64,000 nucleotides of DNA from the NCBI RefSeq assembly GCF_016065055.1, contig NZ_CP065856.1, forward strand, positions 1,487,836 through 1,551,835, in the 5' to 3' direction. This stretch comes from Halosimplex litoreum (GTDB lineage Archaea > Halobacteriota > Halobacteria > Halobacteriales > Haloarculaceae). Positions 9,431-16,786 of the stretch are shown here, one piece after another. Position numbers and translations under genes: made by a program. The stretch's first letter is position 1. Each line of letters starts with the position of its first letter. The notes under the pieces are model-generated. The model had not been told where the DNA came from. It did not search any database and worked only from the letters and a program-made list of their open reading frames with translations.

Positions 9431-10446
9431 GATCCGACCCCCCGGGCCGACAGTGGGTTCTCGCGACTGGCCGTGACCGCCTCGAAGTCGCGCTCGTCGG
9501 CGCCGAAGGCGAGGGTGACGCCGTCGGCGTCGCTCCGAACCACTACGTCGGCGTCGGCGAGCACGTCGTCCTCGAGCGTGTACGTCTCGAACGGCGAGGT
9601 GAAGTCGGTGTCCGTCTGGGCGAGGGCGCCGAGCAGTCGCTGGCGGTGGCCGTCACCCCGACCCAACCGGACGTGGGCGTCGGGAAGCCGGAGTTCGACG
9701 GCCAGGCCGGCCTCCAGCGCCATGACGGCGACGCTCGCAGCCGCCGACGCCATCTCGTCGATCGAGCCGGCGTCTCCGACCGCCGCGATAGTGACGTCGT
9801 CGTCCTCGACGCGGTTGTCGGCGAACTCGGTGACGTAGATCTCGTCGGGCGACTTGGCCGTCGACTTCCAGTGGACGTCCCGGAGCGGGTCGCCCGGTGC
9901 GTACTCGCGGATGGAGTCGAACTCCTGACGCTCGACCTCCGAGCGCTCGAGGACGTGCCGGAGGATCGCCTCGCGGCCACCGACCCGATACACCGGCGGG
10001 TAGACGAGCACGCGCGCCGTCGACCCGGCCGGGGTGGTCCGCTCGACCAGCCCCAGCATGTCTCGGACCCGAACGGTCAGCGGGCCCAGTTTGTGACGCC
10101 CCCGCTCGACACAGGTCAGCGAGTAGGCGAACGTCGTCGGGAGCGACGCCTCGGCGCGCGCGTCCTCGGCGTCGAGCCCCTCGGGCACGGTCTCGTCGAT
10201 CTCGGCGACCCCGCCGCCGTCGACGTCGACGGTCACCTCGCGGGTATCGCCGGGGAAACCGGCCGGGACGCGGTCACGCTCGGCCGTCGGCGCCGGCGTG
10301 CGCCACAACTGGACCGCCGAGGCCAGCAGGACCACGACCGCGGGTGCGGCGATGGCGTTGAGCGCCCGGGCGCCGTACGTCAGCGCCAGCGCCTCCGCGA
10401 GGACGACCACGCCCAGGACGCCGTAGCCCCTGCGTGTCAGCTTCAT
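9427..10446 (-). CDS. DUF58 domain protein of the MoxR operon
   Basis: A 339-residue protein with two N-terminal membrane helices (residues 8-45) and a DUF58 domain, a divergent von Willebrand A-like fold. The signature EFDSIREYAPGDPLRDVHWKS is at about residues 175-195. It is sandwiched between the MoxR ATPase (stop and start share one base, TAATG) and the transglutaminase (ATGA overlap), so the three are translated together. DUF58 proteins are the usual partners of MoxR ATPases. A second DUF58 protein lies near 56 kb. Confidence 0.87.
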   Translation of the reverse strand: MKLTRRGYGVLGVVVLAEALALTYGARALNAIAAPAVVVLLASAVQLWRTPAPTAERDRVPAGFPGDTREVTVDVDGGGVAEIDETVPEGLDAEDARAEASLPTTFAYSLTCVERGRHKLGPLTVRVRDMLGLVERTTPAGSTARVLVYPPVYRVGGREAILRHVLERSEVERQEFDSIREYAPGDPLRDVHWKSTAKSPDEIYVTEFADNRVEDDDVTIAAVGDAGSIDEMASAAASVAVMALEAGLAVELRLPDAHVRLGRGDGHRQRLLGALAQTDTDFTSPFETYTLEDDVLADADVVVRSDADGVTLAFGADERDFEAVTASRENPLSARGVGS

Positions 10447-11414
10447 TACTCGACGCGGACGGATTCGAGCGCGTTCTCGACGACGGCCCGCGGCGTCGTC
10501 TCGTCCGTACTCGTCCGGATGCGATGCGGGAAGACGACCTCGGCCTCGGTCTGGACGTCGTCCGGGATGACGTAGTTCCGCCCCTCCAGAATGGCCCGTC
10601 CCTGGGCCGCGCGGAGCACGGCGAGGCCACCCCGCGGACTCACGCCGAGCTCGGCGTGACGGCGGGTGAACTGCGACAGGCGCGTCACGTACGCGCGGAC
10701 GCTCTCTTCGACGGTGACGTTCGCGGCGGTCTCGCGCGCACGTCGGAGGTCGTCCAGCGTCGCCACCGATGTGAGTTCGTCGATAGGGTGGTGGCCGACC
10801 ATCCGGTCCAGCATCTCCGTCTCCTCGTCGCGACCGGGGTAGCCCAGGTGCAGCTTCTTCATGAACCGGTCGAGTTCGGCCATCGGCAGCTCGTAGGTGC
10901 GGTCGCGTTCGACGGTGTTCTGGGTCGCGATGACGGTAAAGGGGCGAGGCAAGCCGTGGGTCTCACCGTCGACGGTGACCTGGTCTTCCTCCATGGCCTC
11001 CAACAGCGCCGACTGGGTCTTCGGCGGCGCGCGGTTGATCTCGTCGCCGAGGACGACGTTGGCGAAGACGGGACCGGGGCGGAACTCGAAGGTCTCGGTC
11101 TCCTGGTTGTAGACGTTGACGCCGGTCACGTCCGAGGGCAGCAGGTCCGGCGTGAACTGGACGCGCTTGAACGAGCCGTCGAACGACCGGGAGACAGCGC
11201 GAGCGAGCATCGTCTTGCCCACGCCGGGCACGTCCTCCAGCAGGATGTGTCCGCGCCCGAGCAGAGCGGTGAGGATGTGTTCGATCTCGCTGTGGTGGCC
11301 GACGATCACCTGTTCGACGTTGTCGACGACCCGCGAGACCACCGCCTGGGCGTCGTCTACGTCTTCGACGGTACTCTCCTGGCGACCGGAGACTGTGGTG
11401 TCTGTATCTGTCAT
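10446..11414 (-). CDS. MoxR family AAA+ ATPase
   Basis: A 322-residue AAA+ ATPase of the MoxR/RavA class. Walker A is EDVPGVGKTMLAR near residue 60, Walker B is VLGDEINRAPPKTQSAL near residue 130, and sensor 1 is FTVIATQNT. MoxR proteins act as chaperones that load metal centres or assemble protein complexes, usually with vWA or DUF58 partners. This is the first gene of the MoxR-DUF58-TgpA operon. The upstream 120 bases up to the multi-hairpin element hold the promoter, with a TATA-like GTTACTTATC on the minus strand near 11520-11529. Confidence 0.92.
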   Translation of the reverse strand: MTDTDTTVSGRQESTVEDVDDAQAVVSRVVDNVEQVIVGHHSEIEHILTALLGRGHILLEDVPGVGKTMLARAVSRSFDGSFKRVQFTPDLLPSDVTGVNVYNQETETFEFRPGPVFANVVLGDEINRAPPKTQSALLEAMEEDQVTVDGETHGLPRPFTVIATQNTVERDRTYELPMAELDRFMKKLHLGYPGRDEETEMLDRMVGHHPIDELTSVATLDDLRRARETAANVTVEESVRAYVTRLSQFTRRHAELGVSPRGGLAVLRAAQGRAILEGRNYVIPDDVQTEAEVVFPHRIRTSTDETTPRAVVENALESVRVE

Positions 11415-11537
11415 TGGTGGCTACGGCTCCGACGCGCCGCCGTCGCGCTCCACACCCGGCGGCGACTGAGAGTGGGACGACATCCCACGGGACGTTCGGT
11501 ATCGTGCCTTACGGCCGGAGATAAGTAACGTTTGTTC

Positions 11538-11680
11538 CCCATCTTTTTCCCGGAGGGGTATCCTCGCGGCCTCCGGCCGCTGCGGGTACCCCTCCGGCAA
11601 AAACATGGGTGAAAAAGGCCGGTCGCTCCCTGAGGTCGCGACCGGGGAACCGCCTCGCTTCGCTCGGCGGACGCTCAATA
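11538..11680 (+). repeat. Multi-hairpin intergenic element, copy 2
   Basis: Same architecture and orientation as the element at 5768-5920. The outer stem CCCAT/ATGGG is followed by a C-C mismatch, then TTTTT plus an 11-bp stem (11544-11560 with 11587-11603), whose sequence (CCGGAGGGGTA) differs from copy 1 but pairs equally well. It has a nested GC hairpin, the linker GGGTGAAAAAG, an 8-bp stem (11619-11626 with 11638-11645), GAACCG, a 5-bp stem (11650-11654 with 11666-11670) and a closing CGCTCAATAC. Single-stranded parts are conserved while stems change with compensation, which points to selection on structure. Confidence 0.75.
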
Positions 11681-11696
11681 CAGGTGAGAGAGTGAG

Positions 11697-12083
11697 CGAT
11701 CGCGGTGGCGCGCGCTGACGAGCGTGCCGAACGACAGTGAGGCCGCGAGTCGAAGCCGTGCGAGGGACGAACGAGCGAGCGCAGCGACCGAGTGAGTCGG
11801 CTGGGGAGGTAAGTGGCCGTCTGCGGTGCTGTACGGGGCGGTTGTCGTTGTGGTCCTGGTGTCCTGCCGAGCGAAGCGAGTCTTCTGGTGGACTGAACGG
11901 GCGAGGTGCGCTCGCGACGGAGTAGCGTCGTCTCTGTCGGCGCTATTCGAGCGACCGTAGGGAGCGAGAATATCCGACAGAGCGACCGCGAGCGCGCCGA
12001 GGGCGTTCATCGCGTGCTGTCCCCAGTGAGTGTGGTCGCTCTCATTCGCCTTCATTCCGCGACTCTCCGACCCGAAACCACCG
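11697..12083. repeat. Long dispersed repeat, copy A
   Basis: A stretch of about 390 bases without a credible gene. It shares blocks with 31722-32154: CGGCTGGGGAGG, GTCTGCGGTGCTGT, GGGCGAGGTGCGCTCGCG, CAGCGACCGCGAGCG, CCGAGGGC, and a final GAAACCACCG. Between the blocks are short inverted repeats rich in GAGCG/CGCTC. Short open frames run through it on both strands, but none resembles a protein. Its right end is 35 bases from the stop of the minus-strand gene at 12119, the same placement as copy B relative to its neighbour. The stretch 11415-11537 before the hairpin element holds only the MoxR promoter. Confidence 0.7.
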
Positions 12084-12118
12084 ATACGTGAGCAGAACGC
12101 ACCTCTCACGGCGCGCCG

Positions 12119-12490
12119 TCACCACTCCTTGCAGTCCGGACAGACCAAGCCGTCGTCGCTCCGCCAGCGTCGCTCGACCGTCTCGCCGCAGGCCGCGCAG
12201 GCGTCGCCGTCGCCGCTCCACGTGTAGGTCGCTTCGGCCGGCTCGACGGTCGCCGGGTCGACGCGGACACCGTCGTCCTCGTCAGCTTCGCTGTCTTCCT
12301 CGGTTTCACCCTCGTCTCCGCCGTCGTTCCCATCGGTCCCGTCGTCGGCGCCAGTGTCGACTCCCGCACGGTCGTCGATCTCCGAGTCAACCGAGTCGTC
12401 GCCCGCTTCCGCGGGTCCGTCCGGCGACCCCTCACTGTCGTCGCCACCGCCGTCGCCGTCCAGAAAGTCGTCGAGCGACCGGTCTCCCAT
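12119..12490 (-). CDS. Acidic zinc-ribbon protein (DUF7573-like)
   Basis: A 123-residue haloarchaeal protein. It starts MGDRSLDDFLDGDG, continues with a long Asp/Glu-rich low-complexity stretch, and ends with a zinc ribbon: CAACGETVERRW then CPDCKEW. The ATG at 12490 is preferred over one 24 codons upstream because the conserved-looking MxDRSLDxFL start is there and the upstream residues are Arg-rich and untypical. The ribbon suggests nucleic-acid or protein binding; nothing more can be inferred. The name DUF7573 is from memory of similar haloarchaeal sequences. Confidence 0.7.
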   Translation of the reverse strand: MGDRSLDDFLDGDGGGDDSEGSPDGPAEAGDDSVDSEIDDRAGVDTGADDGTDGNDGGDEGETEEDSEADEDDGVRVDPATVEPAEATYTWSGDGDACAACGETVERRWRSDDGLVCPDCKEW

Positions 12491-12574
12491 GGGTCGTGGT
12501 GGTCGCTCGCCCCTCTTAGCGCTGACGACCCGGGCCGCGCTGGCGACGCACCGCGAACCCACCGACGCTCTCGT

Positions 12575-13225
12575 CTACGACCGGGCCGCTTCGACGGCCT
12601 CGACGAACGCCGCCGCCGACTCGCGGACGCCGTCCCAGTCGTCGCTCGCGATGGCGTCGTAGTCCACGAGCGCCGAGCCCGCGCCCACTGCGACCGCACC
12701 GGCGTCGAAGTAGTCGGCGACGTTGTCGGTGGAGACGCCGCCGGTCGGCATGATCGGCACGTCGCCCAGCGGCCCCTGGAGCGCGGAGATGTGGCCTGGA
12801 CCCACGGTCGAGGCCGGGAACATCTTCAGGATGTCCGCGCCGGCCTCCATCGCCTCGGCGGCCTCGGTCGGCGTCATCACGCCGGGGATGCAGACGACGC
12901 CCGCGCGGTTGCAGACGTCGATCACGTCCTCGTTGAGGTTGGGCGCGAGGACGAACTCCGCGCCGGCCTCGATGACGTTCCGGGCGGCGGCGGCGTCCAT
13001 CACGGTTCCGGCGCCGACGATGGCGTCGGTGCCCTCCATCGCGCGGTCCACGTCTGCGATCATCTCGCTGCAGCGCGTCGCGTCGGCCGTGACCTCCAGG
13101 GCCGTGACTCCGCCCTCGTGGACGGCCTCGGCGACCGGCACGATGTCGTCCTCGTCGATACCCCGCAGGACCGCCGTCACGCCGCTGTCGACGATGCGCT
13201 GCTGGATCTCGTGTTTGTTCGTCAT
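12575..13225 (-). CDS. KDPG aldolase (2-dehydro-3-deoxyphosphogluconate aldolase)
   Basis: A 216-residue class I aldolase that splits 2-keto-3-deoxy-6-phosphogluconate into pyruvate and glyceraldehyde 3-phosphate, the last step of the semiphosphorylative Entner-Doudoroff pathway used by haloarchaea. Visible family features: VGAGTVMDA, the Schiff-base lysine in DILKMFPAS, and the phosphate-binding MPTGGVSTDN. The ATG at 13225 gives the usual family length; an ATG nine codons earlier would add MPPPVAGAR. The enolase-superfamily dehydratase at 21.6 kb could belong to the same pathway, but the two are not linked in an operon. Confidence 0.88.
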   Translation of the reverse strand: MTNKHEIQQRIVDSGVTAVLRGIDEDDIVPVAEAVHEGGVTALEVTADATRCSEMIADVDRAMEGTDAIVGAGTVMDAAAARNVIEAGAEFVLAPNLNEDVIDVCNRAGVVCIPGVMTPTEAAEAMEAGADILKMFPASTVGPGHISALQGPLGDVPIMPTGGVSTDNVADYFDAGAVAVGAGSALVDYDAIASDDWDGVRESAAAFVEAVEAARS

Positions 13226-13352
13226 ACGCGCACCTGCGACCGGCGGGGGCAAAAGGGTACCCTGTCCCGCCGAGACCTGCGCGACCCGGTCCCCGACCGG
13301 TGATCCCTCCGATCGTCGACATCCTTATTCGCCGACGGCGCCTACCTCGGGT

Positions 13353-13475
13353 ATGGCAGACCGTACCGACCCGCGGACGACGATGGCGACCGATCGCTTC
13401 CCCCGGACCCCGGGCGTCCTGCTGGTCGGCCTCCTCGTCGTGCTGTTCGTGCTGTACGTCGTCCTCGTCGGCTGA
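13353..13475 (+). CDS. Small single-pass membrane protein, 40 residues
   Basis: A 40-residue protein: a polar 20-residue N-terminus (MADRTDPRTTMATDRFPRTP) followed by one hydrophobic helix of about 20 residues (VLLVGLLVVLFVLYVVLVG). A TATA-like CTTATTC at 13324-13330 is about 25-30 bases before the ATG, as expected for a leaderless haloarchaeal transcript. Similar tiny membrane proteins are common in haloarchaea and usually unannotated. It converges on the cupin gene. Confidence 0.6.
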   Translation: MADRTDPRTTMATDRFPRTPGVLLVGLLVVLFVLYVVLVG

Positions 13476-13493
13476 CCCAGCCACTGACGCCGC

Positions 13494-13874
13494 TCACTCC
13501 TCGTCGTCGGGGTCGTACGGGTGGGCGATATCCGACTTCGGCGCGCCGGTCCCCAGCACACGAACGGACTCCTCGGCGTCTTCGGGATTGTACGCGCGGT
13601 GGGGGCTCTCCGGTTCGGCGACGAACACCTCGCTTTCCTCGACGACGAACTCCGCCTCCGGCGTCTCGACGTGCAGCGTCCCCGAAATCACGTAGAAGGC
13701 CTCCTCGCGGCTGTCGTGGTAGTGGTACACCCGGGGGAGTTGCTCGCCGGGCGCCATCTCGTAGGTCGCGAGGTGCAGCGCCGCCAGTTCCGCCGCGTCG
13801 GAGATCTCGCGGCGGTCGCAGGGGTAGTCCGGCGTCGAATCGAGGTCGTCGGGGTCGACGTGGTGGTAGCCCAT
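13494..13874 (-). CDS. Cupin domain protein
   Basis: A 126-residue single-domain cupin. The first metal-binding motif is YHYHDSREEAFYVISG, with two His and a Glu, and the second is FVAEPESPHRAYN, with the last His. The final strand (SVRVLGTGAPKSD) and length fit small mononuclear cupins. The ATG at 13874 is the natural start (MGYHHVDPDD). Substrate is unknown; such proteins may be isomerases, dioxygenases or simply ligand sensors. It reads in the same direction as the AEC transporter, with 53 bases between. Confidence 0.8.
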   Translation of the reverse strand: MGYHHVDPDDLDSTPDYPCDRREISDAAELAALHLATYEMAPGEQLPRVYHYHDSREEAFYVISGTLHVETPEAEFVVEESEVFVAEPESPHRAYNPEDAEESVRVLGTGAPKSDIAHPYDPDDEE

Positions 13875-13927
13875 GGTCGTCGATGGGGCGCCGGCGCTGA
13901 TAAAGTCGGGCGGGGTGAGGCGGCCCG

Positions 13928-14836
13928 CTACCCCATCACTTGCAGGATGACGCCGACGGTCCCCAGCGAGGCGAGCGTGGTCGCGAAGACGTTGAGCGAG
14001 GCCAACTGGGCGTCGCCGCCCAACTCCGTCGCGTAGACGTACGTCGAAACCGCGGAGGGCATCCCGAGCATGACGACGACGGCGGTCGCGGCGGTGGCGT
14101 CGACGGCCAGCAGGGTGAACACCACCCAGGCGACGGCGGGCATCAGGCCGATCTTCGTCGCGACGACCGTGCCCGTCAGCCCGTAGTCCACGTCGGCGTC
14201 GACGACTTCGAGCGAAGCGCCGACACACAGCAGCGCGACGGGCAAGGCCAGTTCGGAGACGGCACCGAGCCCGGTCGCCGCAATGGTGGGGACCCCGAAG
14301 CCGGCCGTCGAAACGGCGAGGCCGGCGACGAGCGCGATCAGAACGGGGTTGGTGACGACGCCGCGGAGTTCGTCGGCGACCGCGGCGTCGGCGTCGTTGA
14401 TGGCGATCAGCGAGCCCACGGTGAGCGGCGTCTGGACGAGCACGCCGATGCCGAGGACGACCGCGGCGGTCCCGCTCGCGGCGCCGCCGAGCGTCGCCTC
14501 CACCAGGGGGAGTCCGAGGAATCCGAGATTCGAGTGATAGGACTGGACGACGGCGACGCTGCGCTGGCCCCGGGAGGCGCGGCGGCCGTGAACCAGCCAG
14601 GCGACGCCGATGACGGTCGCGAACACCAGCAGGACACCGCCGACCAGCGCCGGCGAGACGAGTTCGCCCAGCGGGCGGTCGTACGTCGAGGAGAAGACGA
14701 GCGCGGGCAGGGCGACGTAGAAGGCGATGTCGTTGAGCCACCCCGTCCGGCGCTCGGTCAGCAGGCCGACTCGACGGGCGGCGACGCCGGCGAGCAACAG
14801 CGCGAGCAGGTAGCCCAGCCGCGCGTACACCTCCAT
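13928..14836 (-). CDS. AEC family transporter (auxin-efflux-carrier type)
   Basis: A 302-residue integral membrane protein with about ten hydrophobic helices in two halves, matching the AEC/malate-permease family. Recognisable parts are WLNDIAFYVALPALVFSS near residue 38, ATLGGAASGTAAVVLGIGV in the middle, and LGMPSAVSTYVYATELGGD near residue 255. Members move organic acids or similar small anions; the substrate here cannot be told. The length is normal and the gene is probably followed by the cupin in one transcript. Confidence 0.82.
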   Translation of the reverse strand: MEVYARLGYLLALLLAGVAARRVGLLTERRTGWLNDIAFYVALPALVFSSTYDRPLGELVSPALVGGVLLVFATVIGVAWLVHGRRASRGQRSVAVVQSYHSNLGFLGLPLVEATLGGAASGTAAVVLGIGVLVQTPLTVGSLIAINDADAAVADELRGVVTNPVLIALVAGLAVSTAGFGVPTIAATGLGAVSELALPVALLCVGASLEVVDADVDYGLTGTVVATKIGLMPAVAWVVFTLLAVDATAATAVVVMLGMPSAVSTYVYATELGGDAQLASLNVFATTLASLGTVGVILQVMG

Positions 14837-14934
14837 ACCGGGGTGGAGCCGAGCGGCGCCTTTCAGGGTTCGGATCGCCGCCGATCTCGCCGGGAGCGGT
14901 CCCGCGGGAGCGCGTCTTCGCCGTTCGGACGGCG

Positions 14935-15915
14935 CTACCGCAGCGCGTCCCGCCGCTCGTCGGCGTCGAGGGCCACGTCGCCGGCGACGTGGCGACTACA
15001 GCGTTCGCACTCGTAGGAGACGCCGCCGTCGTCGTAGGTGCGGACGGCGGTCCCGAACAGGAACAGGGCGTCCTTCTGGCGGCGCGCGATGACGGCGTCG
15101 GCGTCCTCCCCGCAGTTGGGACACCAGTCCTTGTCGGGGGCGGGCTCCTGCCAGGTGATGCGGTGGCGGCCGATCGTCGCGTCGGCGTGGGCCTCCTCTT
15201 TCGAGGTCTGGACGACGGCCTCGGGCGGGACGGGGTCCGAGTCGACGACGTTGTCGAAACCGCTCTCGGCGGCGGTCGTGACGGAGACGTACGGACCGAC
15301 GCTCACGCGGTTGTCGCGGCCGACGAAGAAGACGGTGGCGTCGACGCCTCGTCCCTCGATGCGGACCTCGTTGTCCCAGCCGACGACGTAGACGGTCAGG
15401 TCGTGTTTGCCCTCGGTCACCTCGACGGTGTTTTTCGCGCCGCGGACGCTCACGCCGTCGCGCGGGTCGCGAGCGTCGCGGGTGTGGTCCCAGCCGGTGA
15501 CGGTCACGTCGTAGCCCGCCGGATCCGCGGTCGGCGTCGCGGCGCCGTCGTGGAACACCTGCTCGGCACCCGCCGGGTCTATCGCCTCGGCGGCGCCGCC
15601 CGCGACGAACACGTCTTCGACGCCCCGGATCACGACGTCGCCGGTGGCACCCTCGACGTAGCCGTCCTCGATGTCGCCCGTGACTTCGGTCGCCGCGTCG
15701 GGAGCGCTCTCGGTGGGGTCGTTCCCGCCGTCGCCGGGTGGGACGACGTCCGTGTAGACGTACTCGGCGTCGGCCAGGCGGAGGGTCCCGGCGACGCCGT
15801 CGGGACCGACGAACACGTCCGCGGCGCCGCGGAGACCGACCGGCGCCTCGTGACTGCCGGCGAGTCGCACGTCGCCGGAGTAGCGCTCGGTGCTGGCGTC
15901 GGAGGTATCGCTCAT
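14935..15915 (-). CDS. Beta-helix-like protein with C-terminal zinc ribbon
   Basis: A 326-residue soluble protein I cannot assign to a named family. Residues 10-230 show short repeated strands (DVFVGPDGVAGTLRL, DVFVAGG, HDLTVYVVGWDNEVRIEG, ATVFFVGRDNRVSV) typical of a right-handed beta-helix as in DUF3060-like proteins. The C-terminal 60 residues carry CPNCGEDAD and YECERCSRH, two pairs that would form a zinc ribbon. The ATG at 15915 sits just downstream of the shared promoter region with the divergent lipoprotein gene. It may belong functionally with the polyamine-synthase-like operon across that promoter; this is inference. Confidence 0.65.
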   Translation of the reverse strand: MSDTSDASTERYSGDVRLAGSHEAPVGLRGAADVFVGPDGVAGTLRLADAEYVYTDVVPPGDGGNDPTESAPDAATEVTGDIEDGYVEGATGDVVIRGVEDVFVAGGAAEAIDPAGAEQVFHDGAATPTADPAGYDVTVTGWDHTRDARDPRDGVSVRGAKNTVEVTEGKHDLTVYVVGWDNEVRIEGRGVDATVFFVGRDNRVSVGPYVSVTTAAESGFDNVVDSDPVPPEAVVQTSKEEAHADATIGRHRITWQEPAPDKDWCPNCGEDADAVIARRQKDALFLFGTAVRTYDDGGVSYECERCSRHVAGDVALDADERRDALR

Positions 15916-16020
15916 TGTGAACTCAGGTATCGTCACCCTACCGGGGGTCTCCACTTGAATCCCATCCCACCGTCCGCCGGTTCGACGGCCGCCGAACGTT
16001 TCCCACAGGTGAAACGATAA

Positions 16021-16028
16021 TATAAAGA
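16021..16028 (+). promoter_or_regulatory. TATA-like box for the lipoprotein operon
   Basis: ATATAAAG lies about 32-39 bases upstream of the ATG at 16060, inside an AT-rich island (16015-16033) in otherwise GC-rich DNA. This would give a very short leader. It is the only clear TATA-like element in the 144-base gap between the two divergent genes. Confidence 0.55.
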
Positions 16029-16059
16029 TACTTGGTCGATCGCCGATGCGATAGTTGGT

Positions 16060-16773
16060 ATGAAGCGCAGAAGCTTCGTACGCGGCAGTGCCGGGCTGGC
16101 GGTCGGTGCGGCGCTGACCGGCTGCCTTGGGACCGGGGGGAGCAACTCCCCGCCGCCCAGAAAGTCCGACGTGTTCGCGGACGTCGCCCTCCAAGAGACG
16201 ACGCTGCAGATCCAGTTGCTGTCCGAGATCGAGATCGAGACGCGCCGGCAGAACCAGAGCAACCTCGGCGGCGGGGCGGTCGCCGCGCTCCTTCCGGTCG
16301 GTCGCGCTCGCGCGGCAAAGGGCGCCGCCGGTCGCGGCACCGGCGGCTACTCCTCGGCACCGAAACACTCGCGCCACGGGTGGGCCATCTGGCACGGCGG
16401 GGCCTACAGCGACGACTGGCGGGACGACCACGACGACGAGTTGCGGATGGCCGACGCCTCGGTCGCGACGCTCGGCGTCGCCTACCTGGGGACCGACGAC
16501 GAGTACGAGAACGACGCGCCGGGACCCGGTCCCGGGTCGGTGTCCTGGGACGAGACCTGGGACGACCCGGAGGGCGGCGCCGACCTGACGGCCGACCTCA
16601 CCGGGGTCTCGCCCGGCGACGCCGTCCGCGAGGGCTGGTACCGGGTCGGGACGGAACTGGTCTCCGCGGACGGCTCGACGAACTACGGCTGGCAGGCCGT
16701 CGACATGGAGGTCGACAGCGGTCTCGGCGGCGCGCAGATGGACAAGGCCTGGTACGTCAAGCCCAGAGTGTGA
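16060..16773 (+). CDS. Tat lipoprotein, first gene of a spermidine-synthase-like operon
   Basis: A 237-residue exported protein: twin-arginine signal MKRRSFVRGSAG, lipobox LTGCLG (Cys 22), then a mainly polar domain with HGWAIWHGGAYSDDW and a C-terminal WYRVGTELVSADGSTNYGWQ. I do not recognise a domain. It is 13 bases upstream of the spermidine-synthase-like gene in the same direction. In actinobacteria, membrane spermidine synthases often sit next to small lipoproteins (DUF4247), so an analogous role is possible but not shown here. Confidence 0.75.
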   Translation: MKRRSFVRGSAGLAVGAALTGCLGTGGSNSPPPRKSDVFADVALQETTLQIQLLSEIEIETRRQNQSNLGGGAVAALLPVGRARAAKGAAGRGTGGYSSAPKHSRHGWAIWHGGAYSDDWRDDHDDELRMADASVATLGVAYLGTDDEYENDAPGPGPGSVSWDETWDDPEGGADLTADLTGVSPGDAVREGWYRVGTELVSADGSTNYGWQAVDMEVDSGLGGAQMDKAWYVKPRV

Positions 16774-16786
16774 GCCACTGACCCCG

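Noticed and set aside
11735-12117. Small Arg/Ser-rich frames between the hairpin element and the zinc-ribbon gene
   Set aside because: They fall within dispersed repeat A, have no start context or family likeness, and do not match the frames through copy B.
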